Shown here piece by piece: positions 33,938-43,988 of a stretch of DNA of 64,000 nucleotides. The DNA comes from Tanypteryx hageni. Lineage: Eukaryota > Arthropoda > Insecta > Odonata > Petaluridae. Positions within the stretch are counted from its first letter, which is position 1, and each line of letters opens with the position of its first letter. Location of the stretch: contig CM054115.1 in the NCBI GenBank assembly GCA_028673005.1, forward strand, positions 192,766,370 to 192,830,369, written 5' to 3'. The translations under genes and the position numbers were made by a program. The notes below the pieces were generated by a model. It worked only from the letters and a program-made list of their open reading frames with translations. It had not been told where the DNA came from and did no database searches.

Positions 33938-35970
33938 GAGGAAGATTCCGCACACCGCAGTCGCCGCATGGAATACGGCAGGCGTTATCCGGGCGAAGAC
34001 GCCGGAGCTGATGGCCTTCCTGAGGAGACAGGGCGCTGCTGCCTCCCTCCTACAGGAAACACACCTCAGCGAATCGACGCCCTGGAAGATTCCCGGTTTC
34101 AACGTCTACAGAAACGACAGACCGACGCCTATCGGGGGGAGACCAGCGGAGGGCACCGCCATTCTCGTCTCCGCCGAGGTCGAGGCAGCCGAACTGCAAA
34201 TCCCGACATTAAAAACGCCGGAAGCCACTGCAGTCTTTATCAGGACGCAGAAAGGCTACCTTACGATCGTTTCATGTTATCTCTCACCCTCGCGAGAATT
34301 TCATGAAAGCAACATGGACGCCGTATTCAATCTCGGCCACCCGATTCTGCTCGGCAGAGATTTTAATGCCAAAAGCGAGCAGTGGAACTCCACGTCCACT
34401 GATCGCCGAGGTAGCGCCTCCACGCCTGGACCGACGCTGCGGGAATTTCCATCTCCGGGCCGACGCAGTCCACCCACTTCTCACCCGCGGGAGCGGGAAA
34501 CGTCATCGACTTCTTCCTGCACCGCGGCCTTCAGACGTCTCTGCACCTGCAAGCCATCGCCGCTCTCCCAAGCGACCACAACCCGGTTGTGGCTCGCCTG
34601 GGCGTCTGACCGCGCTGCATTCCAGAAAGCACGGTACAGGAATTCGCGAAGACGAATTGGGAGGATTTCCGCCGCCTCCTCACCGACAGCCTGGCGGAAG
34701 AGCCGCCGCAGCTGCTGACGCCCGAGTCTGTGGATGAATGCGCGGTAGACCTCACGCGTCGCCTCGCAGAAGCCGTGGAAGCCGTCGTCCCTCGACGGCC
34801 TCGGAGGGCGCAAAACACCTTGAGTTTCCGCTGGCGATTCGGGAGGAAATTCGGCTGAAGAACCGAATCCGCCGACGCTACCAGACCACCGGAGACCCTG
34901 ACGCGAGAAGGGAATTGCGGCAGATGGAGCGCTCCATCCCCAAGGCCATCCGCGGATTCAGACGCTCAGCATGGGAGAAAAAACTCTCCTCCCTGAACGT
35001 GCAGGACGGCTCAATCTGGCGGATGGCCAAGGCGCTGCGATCGGACACCGTCTATGACCCGCCTCTCCACAGAAACGGCGTCACTGCAGTCACTCCGGGA
35101 GACAAGGCAGAGCTGATGGCAGACTATCTGGAGACGGCCTTCTGCAACGCAGAAGCGCAGGCAGCGGACGAGGAGACAGGAGAGGACGCAGCCAACGACT
35201 CTGCCCCGACGCCATCAGGCTCTTTTCAGGGCCATAAAAATCCTGAATCTCGGCAGCCAATCACGGCTAGCCGCTCGGCTTCGACGCGAGAGGGCGAGAT
35301 TTCCATCCCTTTTCAGGGCCAAAAAATCTCCTCCTCACCCATTATTTCATCTGCAGACATTGGCACAGCCTTGCGGTCGCTGAAGCCAAGGAAGGCGCCT
35401 GGCCCCGACGGGATCCGCAATGAAGCCATTCGGCAGATGCCGATTGCTTTCGGGACTTGGCTGGCGATTTTATTCACCGCCTGCCTCCGCATCGGCCACT
35501 TCCCGACCAAGTGGAAGGAAGCCGCCATCGTCGCCATCCCGAAATCAAAGGCCTGCAGAGACCCGTCAAAATACCGGCCAATTTCCCTGCTTGACGGACT
35601 CGGGAAGCTCTTTGAGAGGACGCTCCTGCCATTCATCCACCGACACCTGTCCGATAACGCCATCATCCCGGAGGCGCAATTCGGCTTTCGTGCAGATCAC
35701 GCGACCACCCACCAGGTCGCGAGGGTCTGCAACTTCATTACGGACGCCTTCAACACTAATCGGCACGTCGCTGCCGCATTTTTTGACGTGACGAAGGCGT
35801 TCGACCGCATATGGCACGGCGTTCTAGTAATTAAGATGCGGAAATTTAAATTTCCGGAATGGCAGAGTAACATCATCGCGGACTACCTCCTCGGCCGCAG
35901 CTTCCGAGTCCGTTGGCAGCATACGACCTCCTCCTCAAGGCCCATCTCCTCCGGCGTGCCCCAGGGAAGC
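33938..35970 (+). pseudogene. JC ORF2: endonuclease-reverse transcriptase, truncated
   Basis: Endonuclease: QETHLSESTPW, then GRDFNAKSEQW, where GD is separated by an inserted Arg, and after frameshifts LPSDHNPV in another frame. The RT lies in 34738-35970 with RRYQTTGDP, KAPGPDGIRNEAIRQ, YRPISLLDGLGK, FGFRADHATTHQ and FFDVTKAFDRIW. It breaks at GVPQGS, so the catalytic YADD and thumb are lost. The linker before the RT carries an extra segment of roughly 35 residues holding two copies of the palindromic motif (35218-35330), which JB lacks. Frame changes near 34400 and 34720. Confidence 0.84.
35218..35330 (+). other. Two palindrome copies in the JC ORF2 linker
   Basis: Copy 1 at 35218-35233 is GGCTCT-TTTC-AGGGCC, with one G-U pair. 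Copy 2 at 35296-35330 has CCCT-TTTC-AGGG inside an outer GAGATTT/AAATCTC stem. Both stay in frame, encoding FQGHKNP and FQGQKIS. This is the only place seen where the motif sits in ORF2 and not gag. Confidence 0.72.
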
Positions 35971-36194
35971 GATGCTCGCTGAGAGTCCCGAACTTTGATT
36001 GGCTATCTGAATAGTACGATCAAAATTCACGCACAACGTGCTTACGAGTTATTTTTGCGATCGTCAACTGTTTACGGAAAGCCCCAGGTGCAACTTTGCT
36101 GTGAATTGAGACTTTTCGCTGCTTTTTTGGGTCGTGGCTGCCAAGGGAAGGCTAACTAGTCCCTTCTTATCACTTGGCAGTCTCCGAGCTGCTT

Positions 36195-36660
36195 GAACTA
36201 GCCGCCTGAGGCTAGTTCTTGCTGGTTGTGGCCCTGAAAAGGGCCTCTCCCATATTTTTGGCCAACATTACCATGGACCTTACCAGGTCATCGGTGTTGG
36301 CTGCCCTTCAAGAAGGGGGCCTCCATGCTTCTCGGTCGTGTCCGCTTAGCGGCTCGTCTCTGGGGACTCCGGCAAGGCCGGAGAAATCTGTCGACAGCCC
36401 GAGCGGGCTTATTGGTTCGGCTGCCCTTGACGAAGGGAGCCTCCGAATTGACCGGGTCGAGCCGCCCAGCGGCTTCGGTAAAGTCACCCCGCAAATGCTA
36501 ATGGACTTAGCTAATTCAGCTCCAGTTGCTGCCGCCCTGGCGGCCGAAGAATCTAGTCCTAAAACTAAGCGGGAAAATACTGCACGGGCCTCTACTGGAG
36601 GCGTGCAAAATATCAGCTCTGCTCCCCTTCTGGCGAAGGGTAATGTCGCCGTCGTCGGCG
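36195..36660 (+). repeat. Palindrome-dense region, JD 5' UTR and gag start
   Basis: At least eleven short hairpins occur in 466 bp. Examples are GAACTAGCC/GGCTAGTTC (36195-36218), GGCCCT-GAAA-AGGGCC (36230-36245), CCCTT-CAAG-AAGGG (36304-36317), CTCCGGC-AAG-GCCGGAG (36367-36383) and AGCCCG-AG-CGGGCT (36396-36409). Others are CCCTT-GACG-AAGGG (36424-36437), AGCCGC-CCA-GCGGCT (36460-36474), GCCGCC-CT-GGCGGC (36531-36544), CCCTTC-TGGC-GAAGGG (36625-36640) and CGCCG-TCGT-CGGCG (36647-36660). Stems are 5-9 bp and loops 2-6 nt. Confidence 0.8.
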
Positions 36661-38404
36661 CCTCTGTCCCCCTGGGCAGTGTGGAGGATATCGTGCCCTC
36701 CTCCGCATCGGGCTAGGGGCAACGGGGGCTTCGAGTGTGGCTGAGGAAAACGGCCCATTGCAGGGCCATAAATCCACAGCCCCAGAGGCGATGGAGGCCA
36801 CGGAGGGTACCCGTGGCAAGCGAAAAATAGCAGCTAAGAAGGACGTTGGCCCCGCTGACGCCACGTTAGCCGACCGTTCAGCATCTATCCTCGCCTCGTC
36901 CGACGATGATAGCCCTGACCACGAGGTTACCCGCCGCAGGGCAAAGAGGAAGAAGACTTCCTCGAATGCTAACGGCTGGGCCGGTGGAAAGGCCCAAAAG
37001 AAAGGTCCGGCCGGAAATAATTCCGGCAAAGGAGCGAGGACACGTGTGCGCCTATCACCGATAGTGATGTACGGCATCGTGTCACATAAGGTCATCGCCA
37101 ATGAGCTGAGTAAGGTCATTGGCGATGACTATGAGCTGGAGGTCCGTCGGGCCTCCACCAGAGTGGTGGTCCATTCGGCGGAACACCACAGGGCTGCGAC
37201 AAAGGTGCTGGACGACGATGGCGTCCAGTATCACACCCAGCTCCTGGAGTCGGTGCAGGGGATGCGCCTTCTCCTGAAGGGAGTTGGGCGTGGCTACACG
37301 GCAGAGGACGTGTCGGCGGACCTGACTGCGAAGGGGTTCGTGGTCAGGTCCGCCCGGCAGATGACGGCGATGGAGGACGGCAAAAGGGTCCTCATCGGCC
37401 GCTTCGTCGTCAACGTGGAGAGGACTCCCAGAGCTCCTCTCCCGAATGACATTAAAAAGGTTTGCCGGTGCTCGATTCAGGTCGAGCACTTCCGTGGCAG
37501 TCGCAGTCCGCTGACATGCTTTAACTGCAAGCGGTTCGGTTATATGTCGCATGCGTGCCGATGCGACACTAGATGTTTCAAGTGTGCGGGTCCACATAAG
37601 GGTGCTGATTGCCCCAAGCGACCCGACGAGCCGGCCAAATGTGCCAATTGCGAGGGCGATCACCCGTCCTCGTACAAGGAATGCCCTGCATACCTTGTGG
37701 CACTCGAAAGGTACGAGGAGGGCCAGAAGAAGAAGGTGCCGAAACCGGCACCCAAATCTACACCGGCTCTGATCAAGGCCAAGTCAGCTCCCGCGGCGAA
37801 GGCGACTGCCACGCGGTCCTACTCCACTGCGGTTAAGGGACCGACTCCTTCGGCCCCTGCCCCTGTGCAGGTTCAGCGGCCCGCTGCTGTACCTGCCCCA
37901 GCTCCCGCCCCTTCTTCTTCGGGGTCGCCCTCCGTGGCACCACCTGTTGCTCTCCCTGAGCAACGGGAGCAAGCGGCTCCTCCCTCCAAGTCCTTCCTGA
38001 GGAAGCAAAGGAGGAGGGCCGCCCAGGAATTGGCGCAGAGGGAGAAGCAGATGGCCGAATCGGTCATGGAAGTGGAGAGTGTGGCCGTTGCAGACGGCCC
38101 CGCCACGACCACGACCCCCATGGCCGAACCGCCCACAAAGGCTGCCGCGAGGATGGTCCCCGCCGTCCACACTGCGGAAATGGAGCTCCCGCTTGAAGGA
38201 GCTGCACCAACCAAGACTCGTCTGCCACGACATGTCGAGCCAGAGGTAGCTGGGTCCGAGGAGGACACAGACTTCTGGACCACGGTGGCAATGATCTATA
38301 GGTCGTTGAGGAGATACATCTCCTCGACCTCTGGACGACTCCTCCTGTCGCTGCTGGAGGAGTTGGTAAAGGAGCGCTCCTCGTCACCTAATAATGGCGA
38401 CTAG
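36273..38404 (+). pseudogene. JD ORF1: Gag with one early frameshift
   Basis: The start MDLTRSSVLAALQEGG lies in a frame that stops at 36714-36716. The main frame, from about 36737, runs 555 residues to 38404. That frame holds the palindrome-encoded GPLQG, the RRM-like region (IVMYGIVSHKVIANEL) and three knuckles near 37520-37690. The first is CFNCKRFGYMSHAC, with His replaced by Tyr; the others are CFKCAGPHKGADC and CANCEGDHPSSYKEC. An Ala/Pro-rich tail follows, then a conserved end RRYISSTSGRLLLSLLEELV. ORF2 overlaps the last 11 nt. The main frame could be intact if translation starts downstream of the shift. Confidence 0.83.
36752..36767 (+). other. In-frame palindrome, JD gag copy
   Basis: GGCCCATTGCAGGGCC: 5-bp stem with a 6-nt loop, encoding GPLQG in ENGPLQGHKS. 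Confidence 0.7.
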
Positions 38405-40754
38405 GGGGTGCTCCGTCATTATCCAATAGAACGCATGGGGAGTCAAGGAGAAGACGGAGGAACTCCGTTCGTTCCTGCAGGATAAGAACGCCATCGTGGC
38501 CGCAGTCAATGAGACCCATCTCCGCCCATCGGACTCATGGAAGTTACCTGGCTGGTCGATCTACCGTGCCGACAGGCACGGCCAGCCGACCGGTGGCCAG
38601 GGGCGGAATGGGTCTGCATTATTGATCCATCGATCTGTGAGGCATCGCCCGTGTCGAGAGCGATCACACAGGTCGATGGAGGCTGTGTCTGCCGACGTGC
38701 TGACCGACTCCGGGTGGATCAGGGTCTCCTCGGCTTATTATCCGCCTAGGAGAGCGTGGGACCCGGACGAGGTCATGGATCTCGTCGGAGACGGCTGCCC
38801 CTCATTTGTCATCGGCGACTTGAATGCCAAGCATGCCAGCTGGCATTCGAGGGTCGCAAATCCGAGGGGCACAAGACTGCGGGACTTGGCAGACGAGGAG
38901 GGGCTGACTGTGTTGGCCCCCACAGATCCAACATTCCTTCCTTACGGGGATGTCCTTGACGTTGCTGTTTTCAACAACGTCAGGGCATCCCTGAGCATGC
39001 ATTCACTCTGCGATTTGTCCTCTGACCACAGCCGGTGCCCTATCCAAGTGAAAACCGTCATGGACACCAGTGAGGGGATTAGAGGAAAGAGGAAGCAGCC
39101 TTCATCCTCCCCCGCAAAATCTGGGAAACCTGAGACGGAGCTGGAGCGGCGCGCGGCCCCAATCCTGGGACCCGCACCAGATACCGGCCCATTGGACGCC
39201 CCTGCAGACGGCTTCACTCCAGTTCTCAACAAGAGAAAGAAGAGGGAAAGCCGCCGCAATTCTCTTGAGAATGGATCTGGAGCCAACGAAACGAGCCGGC
39301 CCACAACCACTGTAGACCCTCAGAGGCACCGCCAAAAAGCAGCGCCATTCACAGTATATGGCATCTCCTCCCACAAGCAGCTTGCGTCAGCCCTGCGAGC
39401 GAAGATCGGGGGAGACTTCGAGTTGCAGGTCCGCAATGTATCGACCAGACTAATCGTCAAGACGGCGGAACACCACCGAGCAGCGACAGCGGTACTTAAC
39501 GATCTGAAGGCCCAGTACCACACGCAGCCGCTCGATACGATCAAGGGAACCAGGATATACATCAAGGGCATTGGATCCGACTTCACTCCGAAGGACGTCA
39601 CTGCCGATCTTGCCTCAAATGGCTTCCTCGTGAGAGGAGTCCGGCAGGTCAACGCGGAGGCGGTAAACGGCGTCAAGCGGCTGATGAATCGTTTCGTTGC
39701 GGTGGTTGAGAAGACACCAGGAGGCGCATCGGTGTCCAACCTGAGTAAAGTCTGTGACTGCTCCGTTGCAGTCGAATACTTTCGAGGAGGGAAAGTGCCG
39801 AATTGCTGCTATAACTGCCAGCGTTTCGGTCACCTTGCCATCGCCTGCAGAATGCCGGCCAAGTGTTATAGATGTTCTGGCCCACACGACTCTCGCCAGT
39901 GCCCTCAGCCCCACGATGCGGAGCCGAAGTGCCCAAACTGCGACGGCCCTCATCCAGCCTCCTTCAGGGAATTCCCGGAGTTTCTGCGGGTTCTTCAACT
40001 GCAGGAGGAGTTTCAGAGGAAATCCCGCGAGCCTTCGCGCCCACCACCAGCATCGAAGGCACCGAAGAAGAAGATGGTCAAAGCTTCGTCTACTTCTGCA
40101 GTGCAGCAGACCCTCCCATATGCCTCCGTGGCAGCGGGAAAGCCGGAGCAGCCGAGAACCTCAGCTGCGCCGCATGGTATTGCCGAACAGGGTCCTGCAA
40201 CTCCATCCACGGTTGATTCTGAGGAACGCTCCGCGCCTGCTCTTGGCGAGGTTGCCGCTCCACGACAACCTACTGTATCTTCCCCAAAGGATCGACATCC
40301 AGCCAAGAAGCGGGTCGTGCAAGCTGCCCCGAAAATCAGCAATGAGGATCCATCGCCCGTTGCAGTTGCAGCTCGTTCGCGCCCAGCCGCAGTCCCTGAG
40401 GCCTTGGCAACGCGCGACGAGACTCCGACGCTTGCCTTACTGGAGGCTGCAAAACCCGCTGCTTTTCGCGCTTCGCAGAATACAACCCCAGCAGTAGCCA
40501 ATCCTGACGAGACCTGGGAAGCAATCCTTGCTGTCTGCAAGGCTCTCCGTCGGCTGATTCCATCTACCGAAGGCCAACTCCTCCTCTCACTCTTGGAGGA
40601 GCTCGCAAGACAACGGGTCCCTACAGCAACCGCCAATGGGTGCTCGAGGAAACACTGTCATCGCCCAGTGGAATGCAAATGGAGTAAAAGCGCATTCCGA
40701 GGAGCTCAGAGCCTTCCTTCAAGAGAAAGGCGCCATTGCAGCAGCCATAAATGA
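38394..40754 (+). pseudogene. Chimera: JD endonuclease fused in frame to JE Gag
   Basis: JD ORF2 starts with ATG at 38394, hits TAG at 38427-38429 where Trp is expected (QWNANG region), then stays open to 40754 (774 codons). Residues from 38430 to about 39030 form the endonuclease with NETHLRPSDSW, GDLNAKHASW and LSSDH. The next residues are Gag: MDTSEGIRGKRK, an RRM-like region (FTVYGISSHKQLASAL), and knuckles CYNCQRFGHLAIAC and CYRCSGPHDSRQC. The third knuckle lacks its last Cys (CPNCDGPHPASFREF). The normal Gag stop is lost (TCG for TAG near 40644-40650), so the frame runs about 35 codons into ORF2. It is probably an accident of a deletion or 5'-truncated insertion. Confidence 0.85.
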
Positions 40755-43357
40755 GACGTATCTCAAGCCATCGGATGATTGGCATCTTCTGGGATGGAAC
40801 ATCTACCGAGCGGGCAGGACGAGCGGCGCAGGGGGTGGCTCGGCGCTTCTAGTCCATCACTCGGTTTCCCATCGGCCGGTTCGAGTCCCACGCCTCACTG
40901 CCATCGAGGCGGTATCGGCAGAAGTGCAGACCTCAGCGGGGTGGATCCGCCTAACATCGGCCTACTACCCACCATCTGCGCCCTGGAGACAGGATGAATT
41001 GGAGGAGCTGCTTGGTGGGGATGACGACTCTCCCACCATACTTCTTGGAGACCTGAATGACCGACACAGCATCTGGCAATCCCCCTCCTCCAACCTGAGG
41101 GGAAGGCGACTGAAGGACAACGCGAGGAAGAAGGACTGGACGTGCTGGCACCGGCGGATCCCACCTATCTGCCCTCGGGGAATGTCCTTGATATTGCGAT
41201 TGTTCGCATTGTCCGGGTCTCCCTGAGCCTTCACTCCGTCTACGCACTCTCCTCAGACCATAACCCCACGCTCCTGCTGGTTGGGAGCCTGCCGGTTCAG
41301 ATGCCACCTACGGAGAGGAGGGACTTCGCCAAAGCGGACTGGCAGCTCCTCCGGAACATCGTGGCGGAAATTCTACCTGCTCATCCAACTCCTCCGACTA
41401 CGGCGGCGGAGGCAAACAGCATGGCCGACCTGCTAACCCAAGGCGTGCAGACAGAGATGGAAAAGAGCATCCCTAAGGTTCTCTCATCCAGAATCTTCAG
41501 CATCCGTCTTCCTGAAGGCGTACGAAGAACAATAACCCTCCGCAATTCCGTTCGACGGCGTTGGCAGCGTCACCGGACAAGAGATCTCAAGGAGCAGCTC
41601 GAGAGCCTCAACTTTGAAGTTCGACAGCTGCTCCGCGAGCTACGTACTGACGCTTGGGAACAACACCTGGACACTCTTTCTCTGGAGGATAATTCTATAT
41701 GGAAGACCGGCAGACAGCTCTGCAAAACGAGACGCCACAATCCTGTTATCGTAAATGGGACAAGAGTCGCGACAACTCCAGCGGCCAAAGCGGACCTTCT
41801 TGGGGCGCACTTCTACGAGGCATACTCTCCAAATCCGTCCACGCCGGAATCCGCCGAAGAAGAGGAAGAGATTGCGGACCAACTGCGGAGATGCACCAGG
41901 GGCAGCCTGACCAATCCGGGCTCCCGAACTACAAGCCCAAGGATGTGGTGGAAGTCATCCGTCACCTCAACTTGAGGAGAGCGCCCGGTGATGACGACAT
42001 CCCTAACACGGTCCTTCGCCAACTTCCAGTCGCTGCAGTGGAGTCCCTGACCAGTATCTTTAACGGCTGTGTAGGGATTTCTTACTTCCCTTCGCTTTAA
42101 AAGAAGGCGAAAATCTTCCGCCTGCCGAAGACTCGGACGATGGAGATGGGCCCTAGTGACATGCGCCCCATCTCCCTTCTCCAAGGTTTCGGAAGAATCT
42201 TTGAGCTGCTACTCCTTCCTGCCATCAACCAACACCTGCGAGAGAAGGATGTTCTTCCTGGGGAACAATTCGGCTTTCGTCAGAGGTCGACGGTCCAACA
42301 ACTCGCCCGAGTATCAGACTTTGTAACGGACAGCTTCAATAGGAAACACGCGGTCGCTGGCGCCTTTTTTGACATATCTAAGGCGTTCGACCGCGTGTGG
42401 CACCCAGGACTCCTACTAAAGATGGCAAGGCTCCAGTTCCCGACCTGGATAACGCGGCTCATCCAGTCATACCTCACCGGCAGAACCTTCAGGGTCTTCT
42501 GGCTCCGGGACGGATCTGGGCTTCATCGCATCCGCGCTGGAGTCCCGCAAGGATCCGTGCTGGGGCCAGTCTTTTTCAGCGTCTACACCCATGATATACC
42601 ACGGGACCATGGGAGGAACACCATCGCAGCGCTCTGTGCTGATGACGCGGCGCTGCTAAAGCGCTCGTCCAAGAAATATGCAGCCGCAGAAAATCTCCAA
42701 CTTGCAATCAACTCACTAGTCTCGTGGTATAGCCGGTGGAGGATAGCTGTAAACCCAGCAAAGACGAAAGCCATCGTCTTCCATCCAGGATATGGAGCCC
42801 TGCCGAATGTCATCCTGTCCGTTGCGGGAGACATCGTCCCTTGGGTCAGTGAAGTGACCTTCTTAGGAGTGAAGCTTGACAGGAAGCTGTTGTGGAAGGC
42901 GCAGGTGGAATCTGCAAGGGCTAAGGGTCTTGCTGCCCTCAACAGATTGCGGCCGCTTTTGGGATCCCGGACGCTGACCATGTCTACCAAGAGAAGACTG
43001 TACGTGACCTGCATCAGACCGGTCTTCACTTATGCAGCCCCGGTGTGGTCTGGAGTTCCTGTGACAGTGCTTCGAAGGCTTCAGGTGGTGCAGAACAACG
43101 CACTCCGCCTGATCCTGGGATGTTCGAGGTATGACGGGAACGCCAGACTACACCAAGATGCCGTCGTAGAGCCGTTAGATATACTCTTCCCATCCATGGC
43201 GAAATGTTTCTACAAGAAGGCGGCTAGATCTCTGCACGTGGAGGTGCAAAATCTCGGGGATATCAAAGCTTAATGGTGGGACAAATACAAACGTCCCATC
43301 GCGAGCCTAGATGTCCACGAAGCTCTACCATCATCAAAGCGACCGAGAGTGACCTGA
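40636..43357 (+). pseudogene. JE ORF2: endonuclease-reverse transcriptase, broken
   Basis: The start MGARGNTVIAQWNANGVK is clear. Endonuclease motifs NETYLK (His of ETHL changed to Tyr), GDLNDRHSIW and SSDHNP follow, the last after a shift near 41130. The RT has LRRAPGDDDIPNTVLRQ, a stop at 42098-42100, RPISLLQGFGR, FFDISKAFDRVW and GVPQGSVLGP. The active-site block reads LCADDAA, so the usual Tyr of YADD is Cys. A further shift lies near 41900-41975 and a TAA at 43271-43273 before the conserved end KRPRVT (43357). Several lesions make it inactive. Confidence 0.86.
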
Positions 43358-43440
43358 AGCTCAACCCTCCAGCTAGCTTCCAGTGACAATCCCAAGAGTG
43401 CTACCCTTTAGACGCATTAGAAGAAATGGAAATGCGAAAT

Positions 43441-43456
43441 GTCAACTACGGTTGAC
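43441..43456 (+). other. 3'-terminal hairpin of JE
   Basis: GTCAAC-TACG-GTTGAC, perfect 6-bp stem, 5 nt after GGAAATGCGA and 16 nt before the junction with JF. All stem pairs differ from JA or JG except where pairing is kept. Confidence 0.72.
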
Positions 43457-43825
43457 TTGAGGTCTACTGTAAGAGTTCAGCCGAAAAAGAAAAAGGAAGA
43501 ATCAATGAAGAATGAAAAAGGATCGGGTCAATTGAGACTTGTGGCATTGAGTTGCCGTAAGATGGCAATCTGCTAGAATCTGATTCTAAGCTATAGATTA
43601 ACCATCTTATGCTTATTGATAAACCGAGATTCCTAGATTCCACGTCTCTGGCTGGTGTTGGAAAACTGCAGAAGGGGAGGAAGTACAGTAATCCGCTGTG
43701 GTCCAGAGACTAGGGTTTCTAGGGTTTCTTGCGGGGGGTGGCTAACTAAGCACCACCTTCTCACCCGCACGGTCTTCTCGCACTTATCCGCTGGCCTAAA
43801 TCTTACGATCTTGTTGAACTACCAA

Positions 43826-43914
43826 CAACCGAGGTCTGCTGGCCTCGGTTGCGTCGCCAACATTGAGGCAAACGGAGCTTGCTCCGGTAGCAAAGGACCT
43901 GCCGACCCATCGGC
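43826..43914 (+). other. Hairpin cluster in JF 5' UTR
   Basis: Three hairpins: CAACCGAGG/CCTCGGTTG with an 8-nt loop (43826-43851), CGGAGC-TT-GCTCCG (43873-43886) and GCCGA-CCCA-TCGGC (43901-43914). The middle one corresponds to the JB hairpin at 27659-27674. Confidence 0.72.
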
Positions 43915-43988
43915 TGTGAGGAAAGGCTCTCCCGGGAATCTTCCTGCTACAATCCAGTGGATCCTTTTCCCTACTCCTGCTGCTACCA

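Larger units (their letters stand above)
32147..35970 (+). mobile_element. Jockey-clade LINE JC (lineage 2), 3' end missing
   Basis: It starts GAGTTTAGCC immediately after JB. Gag is at 32327-33937 and EN-RT from about 33938. The RT stops abruptly after SGVPQGS at 35970, before the YADD block, and JD sequence follows. LINEs are usually truncated at the 5' end, so loss of the 3' half points to a later deletion or recombination. Confidence 0.8.
35971..39030 (+). mobile_element. Jockey-clade LINE JD (lineage 1), 3' end missing
   Basis: Its left edge is the break in JC, and the exact 5' end is uncertain. The 5' UTR of about 300 bp is full of short palindromes. Gag is at 36273-38404 and the endonuclease from 38394. 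Sequence changes to JE Gag right after the endonuclease SSDH motif, at about 39030. RT and 3' UTR are absent. Confidence 0.78.
39031..43472 (+). mobile_element. Jockey-clade LINE JE (lineage 1), 5' end missing
   Basis: The 5' UTR and start of Gag are absent; the element begins inside Gag at the junction with JD. ORF2 is at 40636-43357. The 3' UTR carries the GGAAATGCGA motif and a hairpin at 43441-43456, and ends at 43472, directly followed by GAGTTCAGCC of JF. No poly(A). Confidence 0.8.
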
